Assembly: GCF_025152745.1 (NCBI RefSeq)
Contig: NZ_CP104040.1
Span: 4,723,501 to 4,787,500, forward strand
Reading direction: 5' to 3'
Length of the DNA: 64,000 nt
Source: Rhizobium sp. WSM4643
GTDB lineage: Bacteria > Pseudomonadota > Alphaproteobacteria > Rhizobiales > Rhizobiaceae
The notes below the pieces were generated by a model. It was not told the DNA's origin, did not search any database, and saw only the letters and a program-made list of their open reading frames with translations. Shown one piece after another: positions 56,080 to 64,000 of the stretch; positions within the stretch are counted from its first letter, which is position 1; each line of letters begins with the position of its first letter. A program made the position numbers and the translations under genes.

Positions 56080-56117
56080 AACGGTCGGCCGAGGTGACTG
56101 AACCTCGGCCGACCGTT
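56080..56117 (+). terminator. Strong hairpin after the PEBP-like gene
   Basis: AACGGTCGGCCGAGGT (56080-56095) pairs perfectly with ACCTCGGCCGACCGTT (56102-56117) over a 6-base loop, starting 38 bases after the stop. The T-tail is short (TTTCC), so termination may be inefficient. Confidence 0.65.
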
Positions 56118-56150
56118 TCCTGTGCGGGCTTCTCTGGCCTGTAAACCTAG

Positions 56151-56444
56151 ACAGTCATTGCTTGCCAGCAGATCGTAGACCTTTGTGTCGGGGCCGACCA
56201 ACCGATCGAGGCGAACGGCGAAGAGATCAAGGCCGGCGAGATCCCTGGCGGACGCTGCGCGGTGCTGCGCGTCGTCGGCAACACCGACAATCTGGAGCCC
56301 GCCGCGCTCTACCTTTATCGCGACTGGCTTCCGGCCAGCGGCGAGGAAGCACGCGACTTCCCGATCTATTGCCAGCGGCTGAGCCTCTTCCCGGAGGTGG
56401 CGGAGCATGAGGCGGTGGCGGAGCTGTTTCTGCCGCTGAAATAG
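56151..56444 (+). pseudogene. C-terminal relic of an AraC/GyrI-type regulator
   Basis: An open frame without a credible start begins after a stop at 56148-56150 and reads a GyrI-like effector domain: DQPIEANGEEIKAGEIPGGR, VLRVVGNTDNLEPAALYLYR, DWLPASGEEARDFPIYCQRL and a final AELFLPLK, which is the usual C terminus of AraC-GyrI proteins. The N-terminal AraC HTH is missing. The relic suggests a deletion or rearrangement just after the hairpin at 56080-56117. Confidence 0.75.
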
Positions 56445-56580
56445 CGCCCTCTGACGGCGGCTTGTCCATTCGGATCGCCGGAAGCGGACAGGCCGTTGTC
56501 CACCCAGGCCGCCCAGTTGGCCAGAATGCGCACTTCAAAAACCAATTGCGATGTAAAACCAGTTGAGTTAACTTACAACC

Positions 56581-56597
56581 GATTGCATAATGCAATC
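56581..56597. promoter_or_regulatory. Palindrome upstream of the RibD-like reductase gene
   Basis: GATTGCAT-A-ATGCAATC is a perfect 8-bp inverted repeat 40 bases upstream of the start codon; a second imperfect palindrome around AGTTAACT lies just before it. Likely regulator binding sites; cognate regulator unknown. Confidence 0.5.
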
Positions 56598-56637
56598 AGA
56601 CATGCGCGGATATGCCGTTTAAGGAAAGGAAGTGAGG

Positions 56638-57168
<531 letters not shown>

Positions 57169-57247
57169 TCTCGCCACTCGCCAGATGAAAATCGCGGCTC
57201 GGCTTCTGACCGGATGACGGCAAGCGTCGCCGGCGACCTGTCGGTCG

Positions 57248-58144
57248 TCAGTCGCGCGATATGGACAGCCCCGCGAGAAGCGGAGCGTACGCGGCGAGCC
57301 TGTGGGATACGAACTCCGTGAAGAGCCGCACGCGCTTCGTCTTGCGTGTCTCCCCCTGTGTGAGAAGCCAGAGCGTTCCGTACATGTGCAGGTCGGTGCC
57401 CGGCACCCTCGCCAAGAGGGGGTCGGCATCTCCGACGAAGCACGGCAGTGTCGTGATCCCAAGCCCTTGCCGTACAGCAACGATCTGCGCTTCGGCGTCC
57501 GTGATCCTGAATGGAACCTCCGTGGTGCGAACCTCGCCCTCGCTGGCCCAATCCGGAATTCCATGCATGCTTATGACGATCCACGGGATGGGATCAAGCG
57601 CGCCCGCACGCCATGCGGCCAGTCGATCGCGAGACATGTAGACGCCGCCGAACAGCTCCGGTCCCTTCAGGCCGTGAAGATTGAGCGGCAGGGTTTTGCG
57701 GTCGTAGACGACGCGGATCGCCACGTCGGCCTCTCGGTTGGTCAAATTTGCCAGCTCGCCGGACGACACGATTTCCATCTCGATATCCGGATGCAGCCGC
57801 GCGAAATCGGCGAAATCAGGCATCAGCAGGTGTGTAGCGAGGGGCGGAGCCAACGTCACCCGCAGAAGCCCGCGCACGCTCTGGTCGCGCCCAAAGACAC
57901 GCGTCTCCAGCTCGTGCGACGACGCTTCCATCTGGTTCGCGAGCTCGAGCACCTCCTCGCCCGCAGCCGTCAGGCGGTAGCCCGAAGGCAGCTTTTCGAA
58001 CATCTGCGCCCCGAGGCGTTCCTCGAGCTGCGCGATGCGCCGCAGCACGGTCGCGTGATTGACCCCGAGACGCCCGGCGGCAGCCCGCACTGAGCCTCCG
58101 CGCGCCACGGCAAGAAAGTAGCGAATGTCATCCCAGTCGATCAT
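57248..58144 (-). CDS. LysR-family transcriptional regulator
   Basis: 298 residues from ATG 58144 (MIDWDDIRYFLAVARGGSV). wHTH with VRAAAGRLGVNHATVLRRIA and LEERLGAQMFEKLPSGYRLT; the LNHAT-type turn places it in a different LysR subgroup from the three CrgA-like regulators. Divergent from the SDR gene at 58418 across 273 bases, its probable target. Confidence 0.94.
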   Translation of the reverse strand: MIDWDDIRYFLAVARGGSVRAAAGRLGVNHATVLRRIAQLEERLGAQMFEKLPSGYRLTAAGEEVLELANQMEASSHELETRVFGRDQSVRGLLRVTLAPPLATHLLMPDFADFARLHPDIEMEIVSSGELANLTNREADVAIRVVYDRKTLPLNLHGLKGPELFGGVYMSRDRLAAWRAGALDPIPWIVISMHGIPDWASEGEVRTTEVPFRITDAEAQIVAVRQGLGITTLPCFVGDADPLLARVPGTDLHMYGTLWLLTQGETRKTKRVRLFTEFVSHRLAAYAPLLAGLSISRD

Positions 58145-58417
58145 GGTGCAATCCGGCACCGCACGGTGCGCCTTCCCAAGCCAGTATCCGAAGCGTCGTA
58201 CAGCAGTACGGGCGGTCATCATAGCCTATGTGGGCAAGCACGGCCCGATTCCAAACGGCGGACACCGATCGTCGCGGCTGGCATCAGTCGTCCGGTGGAT
58301 CGATTTTGCACCACCGATGTGCGCGCTTCAGCACTCAACAACTGATGCCGGCGGACCCATTTCGACGGTCTCGGGGCGTACCCGAACGACCAAAGGCAGA
58401 GCCTGGAAGGAGAAGTC

Positions 58418-59152
58418 ATGGGAAAGCTTGAAGGTAAGATTGCAGTCATTACGGGTGGGTCGAGCGGCATGGCGCTGGCGAGCGCCAAGCGGTTCGTTGA
58501 AGAAGGCGCCTATGTTTTCATCACGGGCCGGAGACAGGAATCGCTGGACGAGGCCGTCAAGCTGATCGGCCGGAATGTAACCGGCGTGCGCGGCGACGCG
58601 TCCAATCTCGACGACCTCGACCGCCTGTTCGATATAGTCAAACGGGAAAAGGGTAAGATCGACATCCTGTATGCGAGCGCCGGCACGGGCGAAGCCGTCC
58701 CACTGGGCGAGATAACCGAGCAGCATTTCGACGCGACCTTCAACCTGAATACGCGCGGCACGCTGTTTACGGTTCAGAAGGCGTTGCCGCTGTTCAACGA
58801 CGGCGGATCGATCTTCATGACCGGGTCAGTTGCTTCGCTGAAAGGTTTTCCTGGTTACAGCGTGTATGCGGCGAGCAAGGCGGCGCTGCACGCGTTCGCA
58901 CGCGGGTGGCTCAACGAACTCAAGGGCAGGAATATACGGGTGAACGTGCTGCACCCGGGGCCGATCGCCACACCGATGCAGGACCAGGTTCTCACCGAGG
59001 AGGCGAAGCAAATGTTCGAATCCCTGATCCCGCGGGGAAAGATGGGTCGTCCTGAGGAAATTGCGGCGGCCGCGCTGTTTCTCGCTTCAGATGATTCGAG
59101 CTTCGTGAATGGGCTGGAATTGTCCGTCGACGGCGGCTTCTCGGCCATCTGA
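58418..59152 (+). CDS. Short-chain dehydrogenase/reductase
   Basis: 244 residues. ITGGSSGMALASAKRF coenzyme loop (GxxxGxA variant), ASAGTGEAVPLGE, catalytic Ser in TGSVASLKG, YAASKAALHAF and the C-terminal VNGLELSVDGGFSAI typical of classical SDRs. GGAGAAG SD. Followed by a hairpin (59211-59254) and another NAD(P)-binding protein gene. Confidence 0.95.
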   Translation: MGKLEGKIAVITGGSSGMALASAKRFVEEGAYVFITGRRQESLDEAVKLIGRNVTGVRGDASNLDDLDRLFDIVKREKGKIDILYASAGTGEAVPLGEITEQHFDATFNLNTRGTLFTVQKALPLFNDGGSIFMTGSVASLKGFPGYSVYAASKAALHAFARGWLNELKGRNIRVNVLHPGPIATPMQDQVLTEEAKQMFESLIPRGKMGRPEEIAAAALFLASDDSSFVNGLELSVDGGFSAI

Positions 59153-59210
59153 ATTCGCGCCGGATCGCGAGAAGCGGCTGATCGGCGGGAACGAGCGTGT
59201 CCATGGTGAA

Positions 59211-59254
59211 ATGACTTCCGCGCTGAACAGTCGGACCGGCCGCGCGGAAGTCAT
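59211..59254. repeat. 12-bp perfect inverted repeat between SDR and NAD(P)-binding genes
   Basis: ATGACTTCCGCG (59211-59222) and CGCGGAAGTCAT (59243-59254) around a 20-base loop. No T-tract; could be an operator pair or an mRNA-processing or stability stem in a bicistronic transcript. Confidence 0.6.
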
Positions 59255-59347
59255 TCGCGACGGGACGTCTACGCAAAGGTCGCCACACAGTAACCCAGCG
59301 CCGTTGAAGGCCGGGAAATCAATGTCAACACGGATCGGAGAAGCATT

Positions 59348-59950
59348 ATGAGCTACGCAATTGTAGGATTCGGTAAGATAGGCCAGGCCCTCGCCCACGC
59401 CTTCGCCCGTAAAAACATCGAGGTGGCCGTCGCGAGCCGCCGTCCGCCCGAGGCGTTGGCGCCGCAGGCTCGGGCGATTGGACCCACGGTCGTTGCCAAG
59501 TCGCTGCGGGATGCGCTCGATGCCGACACGATCATCCTGGCGGTCCCGTTCGGCGAGCATCGCGAGGTTGCGAAGGTCCTGCCGAGCTGGGAAGGCAAGA
59601 CCATCATCGACGCGACGAACACGTTTGGGGTTCCCCCTGAAGAGCTGGACGGCCTTCCGTCCTCCGCCTTCGTCGCGAAGTCGTTCACCGGCGCCAAGCT
59701 GGTGAAAGGCTTCAATCACCTGATTGCGGCCACCCTGGCTGCCGATCCGATCGTGGAGGGCGGGCATCGGGTCGTCTTTCTGTCGAGCGACGACGAGGAC
59801 GCGATCGCTCCCGTGGCGGCCTTGGCCAAACAACTCGGGTTCGCACCCGTCAAGCTGGGAAAGCTCGACGAGGGTGGCGCGCTGGTGCACGCACGCGGCC
59901 GCACTTGGGGCCAGCTCATCTTCCAGGATTTGTTCAAGAGGGAACAGTAA
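59348..59950 (+). CDS. NAD(P)-binding F420-dependent-oxidoreductase-like protein
   Basis: 200 residues. Rossmann loop MSYAIVGFGKIGQALAHAFA at the N terminus, ADTIILAVPFGEHREVAKVL, TIIDATNTFG and VKGFNHLIAATLAADP match the NADP-oxidoreductase, coenzyme F420-dependent (FNO-like) family. Most bacterial members lack F420 and use NADP(H) on unknown substrates. GGAGAAG SD. Co-directional with the upstream SDR. Confidence 0.93.
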   Translation: MSYAIVGFGKIGQALAHAFARKNIEVAVASRRPPEALAPQARAIGPTVVAKSLRDALDADTIILAVPFGEHREVAKVLPSWEGKTIIDATNTFGVPPEELDGLPSSAFVAKSFTGAKLVKGFNHLIAATLAADPIVEGGHRVVFLSSDDEDAIAPVAALAKQLGFAPVKLGKLDEGGALVHARGRTWGQLIFQDLFKREQ

Positions 59951-60355
59951 CCGATCTATGATCGTGTGATATCGCCGAGAACTGGTCGCGCGCGCAAACC
60001 TCTTCGAGCAGCGCGCGACCGAATATTTAAGGCCACAAAGTCGCGCGAAGGTTGGGATGGACCTGACGGCGTCTTGGCACCGTCCGAACCGGCATGACGA
60101 CCACGAACTACCCGCAACAGATCCGCATGAACAAGGGATCGCGAAATGCCTCAGCTCAGTTCAAGACCGATCGATGAGGTTGATTAGCCAAGCGGCTACA
60201 CCGATGCCGGTGTATTCCGCAGGGTTTTTATTCAGATCGTAGGTTTGTCCCCCCTCTGAATAAGGACGCCGTTTCGAGACATGGTGCCGTGCCCTTGGCA
60301 GGATAGAATCATCCCCAAGCTATCCGTGGCGGCTAGAGTGCTATCCCCAAGGCGT
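59951..60355. other. 405-base stretch without a supported gene
   Basis: Short frames here have no SD and no recognisable domain. Near the right end TTATTCAGA (60228-60236) and TCTGAATAA (60255-60263) form a 9-bp inverted repeat with an 18-base loop, about 90 bases before the end of the minus-strand AraC gene; it lacks a T-tract in either direction. Confidence 0.5.
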
Positions 60356-61240
60356 TCAGTTCTTGTATTGCTTGCGAAACTTAATCGGGGTGAAACCGGT
60401 TTCGCGGCTGAAAAACTTAGCGAAATTGGTTGCCTCCGCGAAACCGAGACCCTCTGCGATGAGGTAGATGGGCCTGTTGGTATGGACCAGGAGCCGTTTG
60501 GCTTCCAAGGCGATGCGAGCCGTGATGGCGTTTTTGGCGCTTTGCCCGGTCGCCTCCAACGCCGCTCGCGTCAGGCTTTTCTCGGTACAGCCTAGAGCTG
60601 CCGCATAGGCGGATACCTGATGCCAGCCAGCATAGTTTTGTTCGACTAGCCTGCGAAACCTGGCATAACGCTGCACACCCGGGCTTTGTGCGACGTCAAT
60701 GCCCATGTGCTGATCCTGGAGGATGGCAAGGCGCAGAAGCAGCGCACAAAGTTCGTATCGCAAGAGCGCGTGTACATCCTTGGGCGGGGCGGGGCTCGTG
60801 GCGTCCTGCTGCATCCTGGCGATCGCCTCATTCACAGCGCCGAAATCGGCAGTGAGTAGGGATAGGTGATCCGGCAGCCGATCCAGACCCAGGACAGGCA
60901 GCAGATCGGCAGTCGTTTGCATCTCCGATGGGAGGAATTCTGCGCGGAACAGGACCATCCACCCGTCCCAGCCTTTATCACTACCGAAACTGTGAACCTG
61001 CCCGGGCCTCAAAACGAGGAGGGATCCGGCCGCACAATCGACCGGCTGGAAGTCCACGACCTGGGTCACCGCACCCTCGGTCACGCAGATCAGCGTGTGG
61101 AAGGAATAATGGTACAGCGCCAGGATTTGCTCGGAGGTCACGCGGCGGCGCAAGTCCGAAAAATGAAATATCTCAACATCCAGATCGCGCCCGCTCGGAC
61201 GGTAATTGAGTTGATCCAGCTTCGCTCGGCTCTTTGTCAT
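60356..61240 (-). CDS. AraC-family transcriptional regulator
   Basis: 294 residues. N-terminal cupin-like AraC_binding domain (HTLICVTEGAVTQVVDFQPV, LLVLRPGQVHSFG) and C-terminal double HTH (VSAYAAALGCTEKSLTRAAL, PIYLIAEGLGFAEATNFAKF, FFSRETGFTPIKFRKQY). Divergent from the NTF2-like gene at 61398, its likely target. Confidence 0.95.
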   Translation of the reverse strand: MTKSRAKLDQLNYRPSGRDLDVEIFHFSDLRRRVTSEQILALYHYSFHTLICVTEGAVTQVVDFQPVDCAAGSLLVLRPGQVHSFGSDKGWDGWMVLFRAEFLPSEMQTTADLLPVLGLDRLPDHLSLLTADFGAVNEAIARMQQDATSPAPPKDVHALLRYELCALLLRLAILQDQHMGIDVAQSPGVQRYARFRRLVEQNYAGWHQVSAYAAALGCTEKSLTRAALEATGQSAKNAITARIALEAKRLLVHTNRPIYLIAEGLGFAEATNFAKFFSRETGFTPIKFRKQYKN

Positions 61241-61397
61241 TCGCGTTGCGCCAATTCCGGCCGAACATGTCCGATAAGTATCATACTTCGGCGACTATGA
61301 ACCACGACGGAATGGGATGCTACCCATTATTATCACTCTTATGAACTGCGAAGGGCACTTCGCAGCAGGTTCCAACATCTGCAAATGAGAGACCGAA

Positions 61398-61787
61398 ATG
61401 ACGACTATCGACGTCGGAAAAGCCTATATAAAAGCCGTCCAGACCGGCGATCAGGCCACGCTCGGCGAACTGCTTTCGCCCCAGGTCATTTGGCATCAGC
61501 CGGGCAATAACCAGTTCTCGGGCACCAAGAATGGCATTGCCGAATTTGGTGCCATGATGGGCGCCATGATGGCAAAGTCTGGTGGTAGTTTCGCCATCAC
61601 CCATGCCCATCGCTATCTCGCCAACGGCGACCTGGTTGCCATCGAAATCGAGTTCGCCGGTCAACGCGAAGGCGCCAAAGTCGACCAGCCCGGTATCGAT
61701 CTGCTGCGCGTGCAGGATGGCAAGATCGTAGAAGTCTGGCTGTTCTCCTCCGATCCGGAAGAAGAGGACCAGTTCTGGGGCAAATAA
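61398..61787 (+). CDS. SnoaL/NTF2-like protein
   Basis: 129 residues: VGKAYIKAVQTGDQATLGEL, LSPQVIWHQPGNNQFSGTKN, HRYLANGDLVAIEIEFAG and the C-terminal GKIVEVWLFSSDPEEEDQFW are characteristic of SnoaL-like ketosteroid-isomerase-type proteins. Ligand unknown. AraC regulator divergent. Confidence 0.92.
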   Translation: MTTIDVGKAYIKAVQTGDQATLGELLSPQVIWHQPGNNQFSGTKNGIAEFGAMMGAMMAKSGGSFAITHAHRYLANGDLVAIEIEFAGQREGAKVDQPGIDLLRVQDGKIVEVWLFSSDPEEEDQFWGK

Positions 61788-62019
61788 GTCGCCGCATCTG
61801 GGGCAGCGGAACGAAAGCGGCCCTGCTCCAACTACTTGTCCATTTTCCAAGGAGCTTCGCGATAAGCGCGAACAACGAGCAGATCGTCACTGCGCCTACC
61901 AGCGAATTTTCGGTGATTTGGACGGCTCTGCAGTAGACGATTAGATGAGCAACGATTGGGACTACTTGCGACGCCGGGCTCACCTTCACGAAGAAGAGGT
62001 CAACCACGCGCAGCTAGTG

Positions 62020-62631
62020 TCATGTTGCCGGGTTCTCCAGCCCTTCCACCAGCGTGTTCAAGGCCGCATCCAAGGGGGCCGATCCGACTTTCTCGGGCAC
62101 TAGGAGCCCATCGATCGCAAGCATGGTCATGCCGTGGACGAGCCCCCACCAGCCTGCCGCCTGACCTTCTATCGGCCGCTCGCGAATGCTCCCCGCGGCT
62201 TGGCCGCGCCGGAGGATTTCGAGCGCAACATCAAACACCGCGAGCGCCCGCTCGTTGAGATGCAGCCCTGCGACTTTCTCCTCCCCCGCGCTGAACATCA
62301 GGCGGTAGAGAGCCGGGTTGTTCGTTCCGAACGCGACGTAGGCGTGAGCGACCGAAGCAATTTCGTCGCGCAGAGATTTGGGCGCCTTCGGCTTCGCGAC
62401 CGATAGGGACTCCCGCAGGCGGTCGAAGCCGATCATTGCGAGCTCCGCGAGCAGCGCGGCTTTATCGGGAAAATGCTTGTAGGGGGCCGCGTGGCTGACG
62501 CCAGCCCGGCGCGCGACTTCCCGCAGCGTGAACTGCCAGCCCTTTTCCTCGGCAAGCATATCCAACGCCGTCTCGATAAGCGCACGACGGAGATCGCCAT
62601 GATGATAAGGGCGGTTGGATGTGTCCGGCAT
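62020..62631 (-). CDS. TetR-family regulator
   Basis: 203 residues. HTH around 25-72 (FTLREVARRAGVSHAAPYKH, FPDKAALLAELA) and a TetR_C-type ligand domain (ALYRLMFSAGEEKVAGLH, WWGLVHGMTMLAIDGLL) resembling WHG-domain TetR proteins. Divergent from the aldehyde dehydrogenase gene, its probable target; an imperfect palindrome with a TTGACA -35 lies between. Confidence 0.95.
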   Translation of the reverse strand: MPDTSNRPYHHGDLRRALIETALDMLAEEKGWQFTLREVARRAGVSHAAPYKHFPDKAALLAELAMIGFDRLRESLSVAKPKAPKSLRDEIASVAHAYVAFGTNNPALYRLMFSAGEEKVAGLHLNERALAVFDVALEILRRGQAAGSIRERPIEGQAAGWWGLVHGMTMLAIDGLLVPEKVGSAPLDAALNTLVEGLENPAT

Positions 62632-62652
62632 GATGCCTCAAAGTTTCTTGTG

Positions 62653-62690
62653 GTTACATTGTTGACAGTGAATACATAAGCGCCTATGTC
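62653..62690 (+). promoter_or_regulatory. Promoter/operator of the aldehyde dehydrogenase gene
   Basis: TTGACA at 62662-62667 and TATGTC at 62685-62690 are spaced 17 bases, a good sigma70-type promoter. CATTGT-TG-ACAGTG (62657-62670) is a near-palindrome overlapping the -35 box, a natural TetR operator position. Confidence 0.55.
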
Positions 62691-62727
62691 AAGGCCGAAG
62701 TTTCTCTTGTCTACATCGGAGTGGGCC

Positions 62728-64000
62728 GTGAACGCAACCGCAAACATCACCGACGCTGATCGGCTAAGTGGTCTTCTTGCCGCCCAGCGTGCCGCCTTCC
62801 TGCTTGACGGTGCGCCTTCGCTGGCGCAGCGACGCGCCGATCTGACAAAACTGAGGGCGGCGATCATCAGCCACCGCAAAGAGATCGAAGACGCCATCAA
62901 TATCGATTTCGGCCATCGCTCACGGTATGAAACTGCGATCATGGAGATCGTGGCCGTTGCCGAAGGTGTGAAGTATCTGATCCGCAATCTTCGTAGATTC
63001 ATGGCTCCGACCCGCCGCCATGTCGCTATGACGATGCGAATGGGTAACGCGCGCATCGAATATCAGCCGCTCGGCGTCGTCGGTGTAATGTCTCCCTGGA
63101 ACTACCCGATCAACCTTGCCCTTATGCCGGTTGCCACGGCCATTGCCGCCGGAAACCGGGTGATGCTGAAACCTTCGGAGTTCACGCCCGTCATTAATGC
63201 CTTGCTCGCCAGGGTGCTTGGCGAGATCTTTTCCGAGGACCAGTTCGCGATCGTCACTGGTGATGCGGCGGTGGGAGCGGCGTTCACGGCTCTGCCGTTC
63301 GACCATCTCGTCTTCACCGGCAGCACCGCGGTGGGGCGGGCGGTGATGAAGGCCGCCAGCGACAACCTCGTCCCGGTTACGCTGGAGCTGGGGGGTAAAT
63401 CACCGACTATCATCGCCAGGGGGCTCTCTCTCGACCGAGCGGCCGCGGCCGTGGTGTTCGGTAAGCTGGTCAACGCTGGTCAGACGTGCATCGCCCCGGA
63501 CTACGCTCTCGTCCACGAAGACGATCTTGACGCGTTCGTTGCCGCGTATGGCCGACAGGTAGCGTCTTTCTACCCTGCTGGCCCGACAAGTGAGCATTAC
63601 ACTTCCATCGTAAACGAGCGGCAATATGTCCGGATCCGGGACCTGATCGAAGATGCCAGAGCCAAGGGAGCCCGGATCATCGAGGTCGGCAACCGGCCCG
63701 GCGATGCGTCCAACCGTTCCAATACGCTGGCCCCAACCGTGATGCTTGGCGTGACCGACGACATGCGCATCGCTCATGAAGAAATCTTCGGTCCAATCCT
63801 GCCGATCTTTCCCTACCGCGACATCGGTGACGCAATCGCCTATGTCAACGCGCGGCCCCGGCCGCTCGCGCTCTACTATTTCGGAGCCGATAACGAAGAT
63901 CGACGCAACGTGCTGAGTCGAACAACCTCAGGCAACGTCACAATCAACGGCACGATCATGCACATTGCCCAGGACGACCTGCCCTTCGGTGGCGTTGGGC
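62728..64000 (+). CDS. calB: Coniferyl aldehyde dehydrogenase-like (partial at right edge)
   Basis: At least 424 residues; runs off the window. I prefer the GTG at 62728, preceded by GGAG and lying about 30 bases after the probable transcription start; an ATG at 62686 overlaps the -10 box. Aldehyde dehydrogenase motifs: SPWNYPINLALMP, TLELGGKSPTII (Glu), FGKLVNAGQTCIAPDYA (catalytic Cys), AHEEIFGPILPIFPY and DDLPFGGVG. The N-terminal LAAQRAAFLLDGAPSLAQR and overall pattern fit CalB, which oxidises coniferyl aldehyde to ferulate in lignin-derived phenylpropanoid use; other aldehydes are possible. TetR regulator divergent. Confidence 0.9.
   Translation, partial: MNATANITDADRLSGLLAAQRAAFLLDGAPSLAQRRADLTKLRAAIISHRKEIEDAINIDFGHRSRYETAIMEIVAVAEGVKYLIRNLRRFMAPTRRHVAMTMRMGNARIEYQPLGVVGVMSPWNYPINLALMPVATAIAAGNRVMLKPSEFTPVINALLARVLGEIFSEDQFAIVTGDAAVGAAFTALPFDHLVFTGSTAVGRAVMKAASDNLVPVTLELGGKSPTIIARGLSLDRAAAAVVFGKLVNAGQTCIAPDYALVHEDDLDAFVAAYGRQVASFYPAGPTSEHYTSIVNERQYVRIRDLIEDARAKGARIIEVGNRPGDASNRSNTLAPTVMLGVTDDMRIAHEEIFGPILPIFPYRDIGDAIAYVNARPRPLALYYFGADNEDRRNVLSRTTSGNVTINGTIMHIAQDDLPFGGVG

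Noticed and set aside
60057..60242. A 61-residue plus-strand frame in the 405-base spacer
   Set aside because: No SD and no recognisable motif.
61597..62007. A 136-residue minus-strand frame between the NTF2-like and TetR genes
   Set aside because: Over half overlaps the convincing NTF2-like gene in antisense; the remainder has one hydrophobic stretch but no SD or family match.

Overview
The window is about 64 kb of GC-rich alphaproteobacterial chromosome, most likely from a Rhizobium of the leguminosarum/etli type. The evidence is rhizobial-looking house-keeping genes (lepA, infC with an ATT start, rpmI-rplT, pheST, xseA), an mbfA gene behind an Irr-type ICE operator, an alphaproteobacterial SOS box (GAAC-N7-GAAC), many BA14K/BTLCP/GFA/Atu4866-type proteins typical of Rhizobiales, and numerous palindromic intergenic mosaic repeats. 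No insertion sequence, prophage, CRISPR array or rRNA was seen; there is one tRNA (Leu, CAG).

Layout. 1-7.2 kb: the start of an APH-kinase-like gene, purU, then a surface-polysaccharide module (GH5 glycanase, polymerase-like membrane protein and acyltransferase on the minus strand; a kinase-less chain-length protein and a small secreted protein divergently on the plus strand). 7.2-11.6 kb: tRNA-Leu, small secreted or redox proteins, a glutamine amidotransferase whose ribosome-binding site can be sequestered, a NodL-like acetyltransferase, a GFA protein and a chromosomal CcdAB toxin-antitoxin pair with a textbook operator. 11.6-22.9 kb: lepA, tenA-like, XRE-cupin plus GNAT, HAD, acetylpolyamine amidohydrolase plus recX, an EamA exporter, truncated globin, mbfA, a transglutaminase-like protease and an alpha/beta hydrolase carrying a 15-bp minisatellite. 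22.9-28.3 kb: translation block infC / rpmI-rplT / pheS-pheT with clear terminators. 28.3-48.1 kb: mixed metabolism (aldo/keto reductases, LysR, stress ferritin-like protein, a GtrA/GT2/GT-C-like glycosylation set, xseA, MarR-controlled exporter and GST, M29 and M14 peptidase families, YbaK, YffB) ending in a frameshifted 2'-5' RNA ligase gene preceded by a perfect SOS box. 48.1-64 kb: a more accessory-looking stretch rich in NAD(P)-dependent oxidoreductases, each beside its own regulator (three LysR, two AraC, TetR, plus an AraC/GyrI remnant), a VapBC pair and a coniferyl-aldehyde-dehydrogenase-like gene running off the right edge.

Two genes are visibly broken by single-base frameshifts (the RNA ligase at 47504-48102 and a LysR at 53491-54436) and one is a C-terminal relic (56151-56444). 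At least five palindromic mosaic repeats sit at gene ends; one supplies the last twelve residues and stop codon of the gene before it. I see no wholly new multi-gene defence or mobile system. The most unusual items are the SOS-box/RNA ligase locus, the split gtr-like set, the SD-sequestering hairpin at 9090-9120, the repeat-encoded C terminus, and a possible 41-codon ORF coupled to xseA. Functions are read from motifs and family knowledge; no database search was possible.
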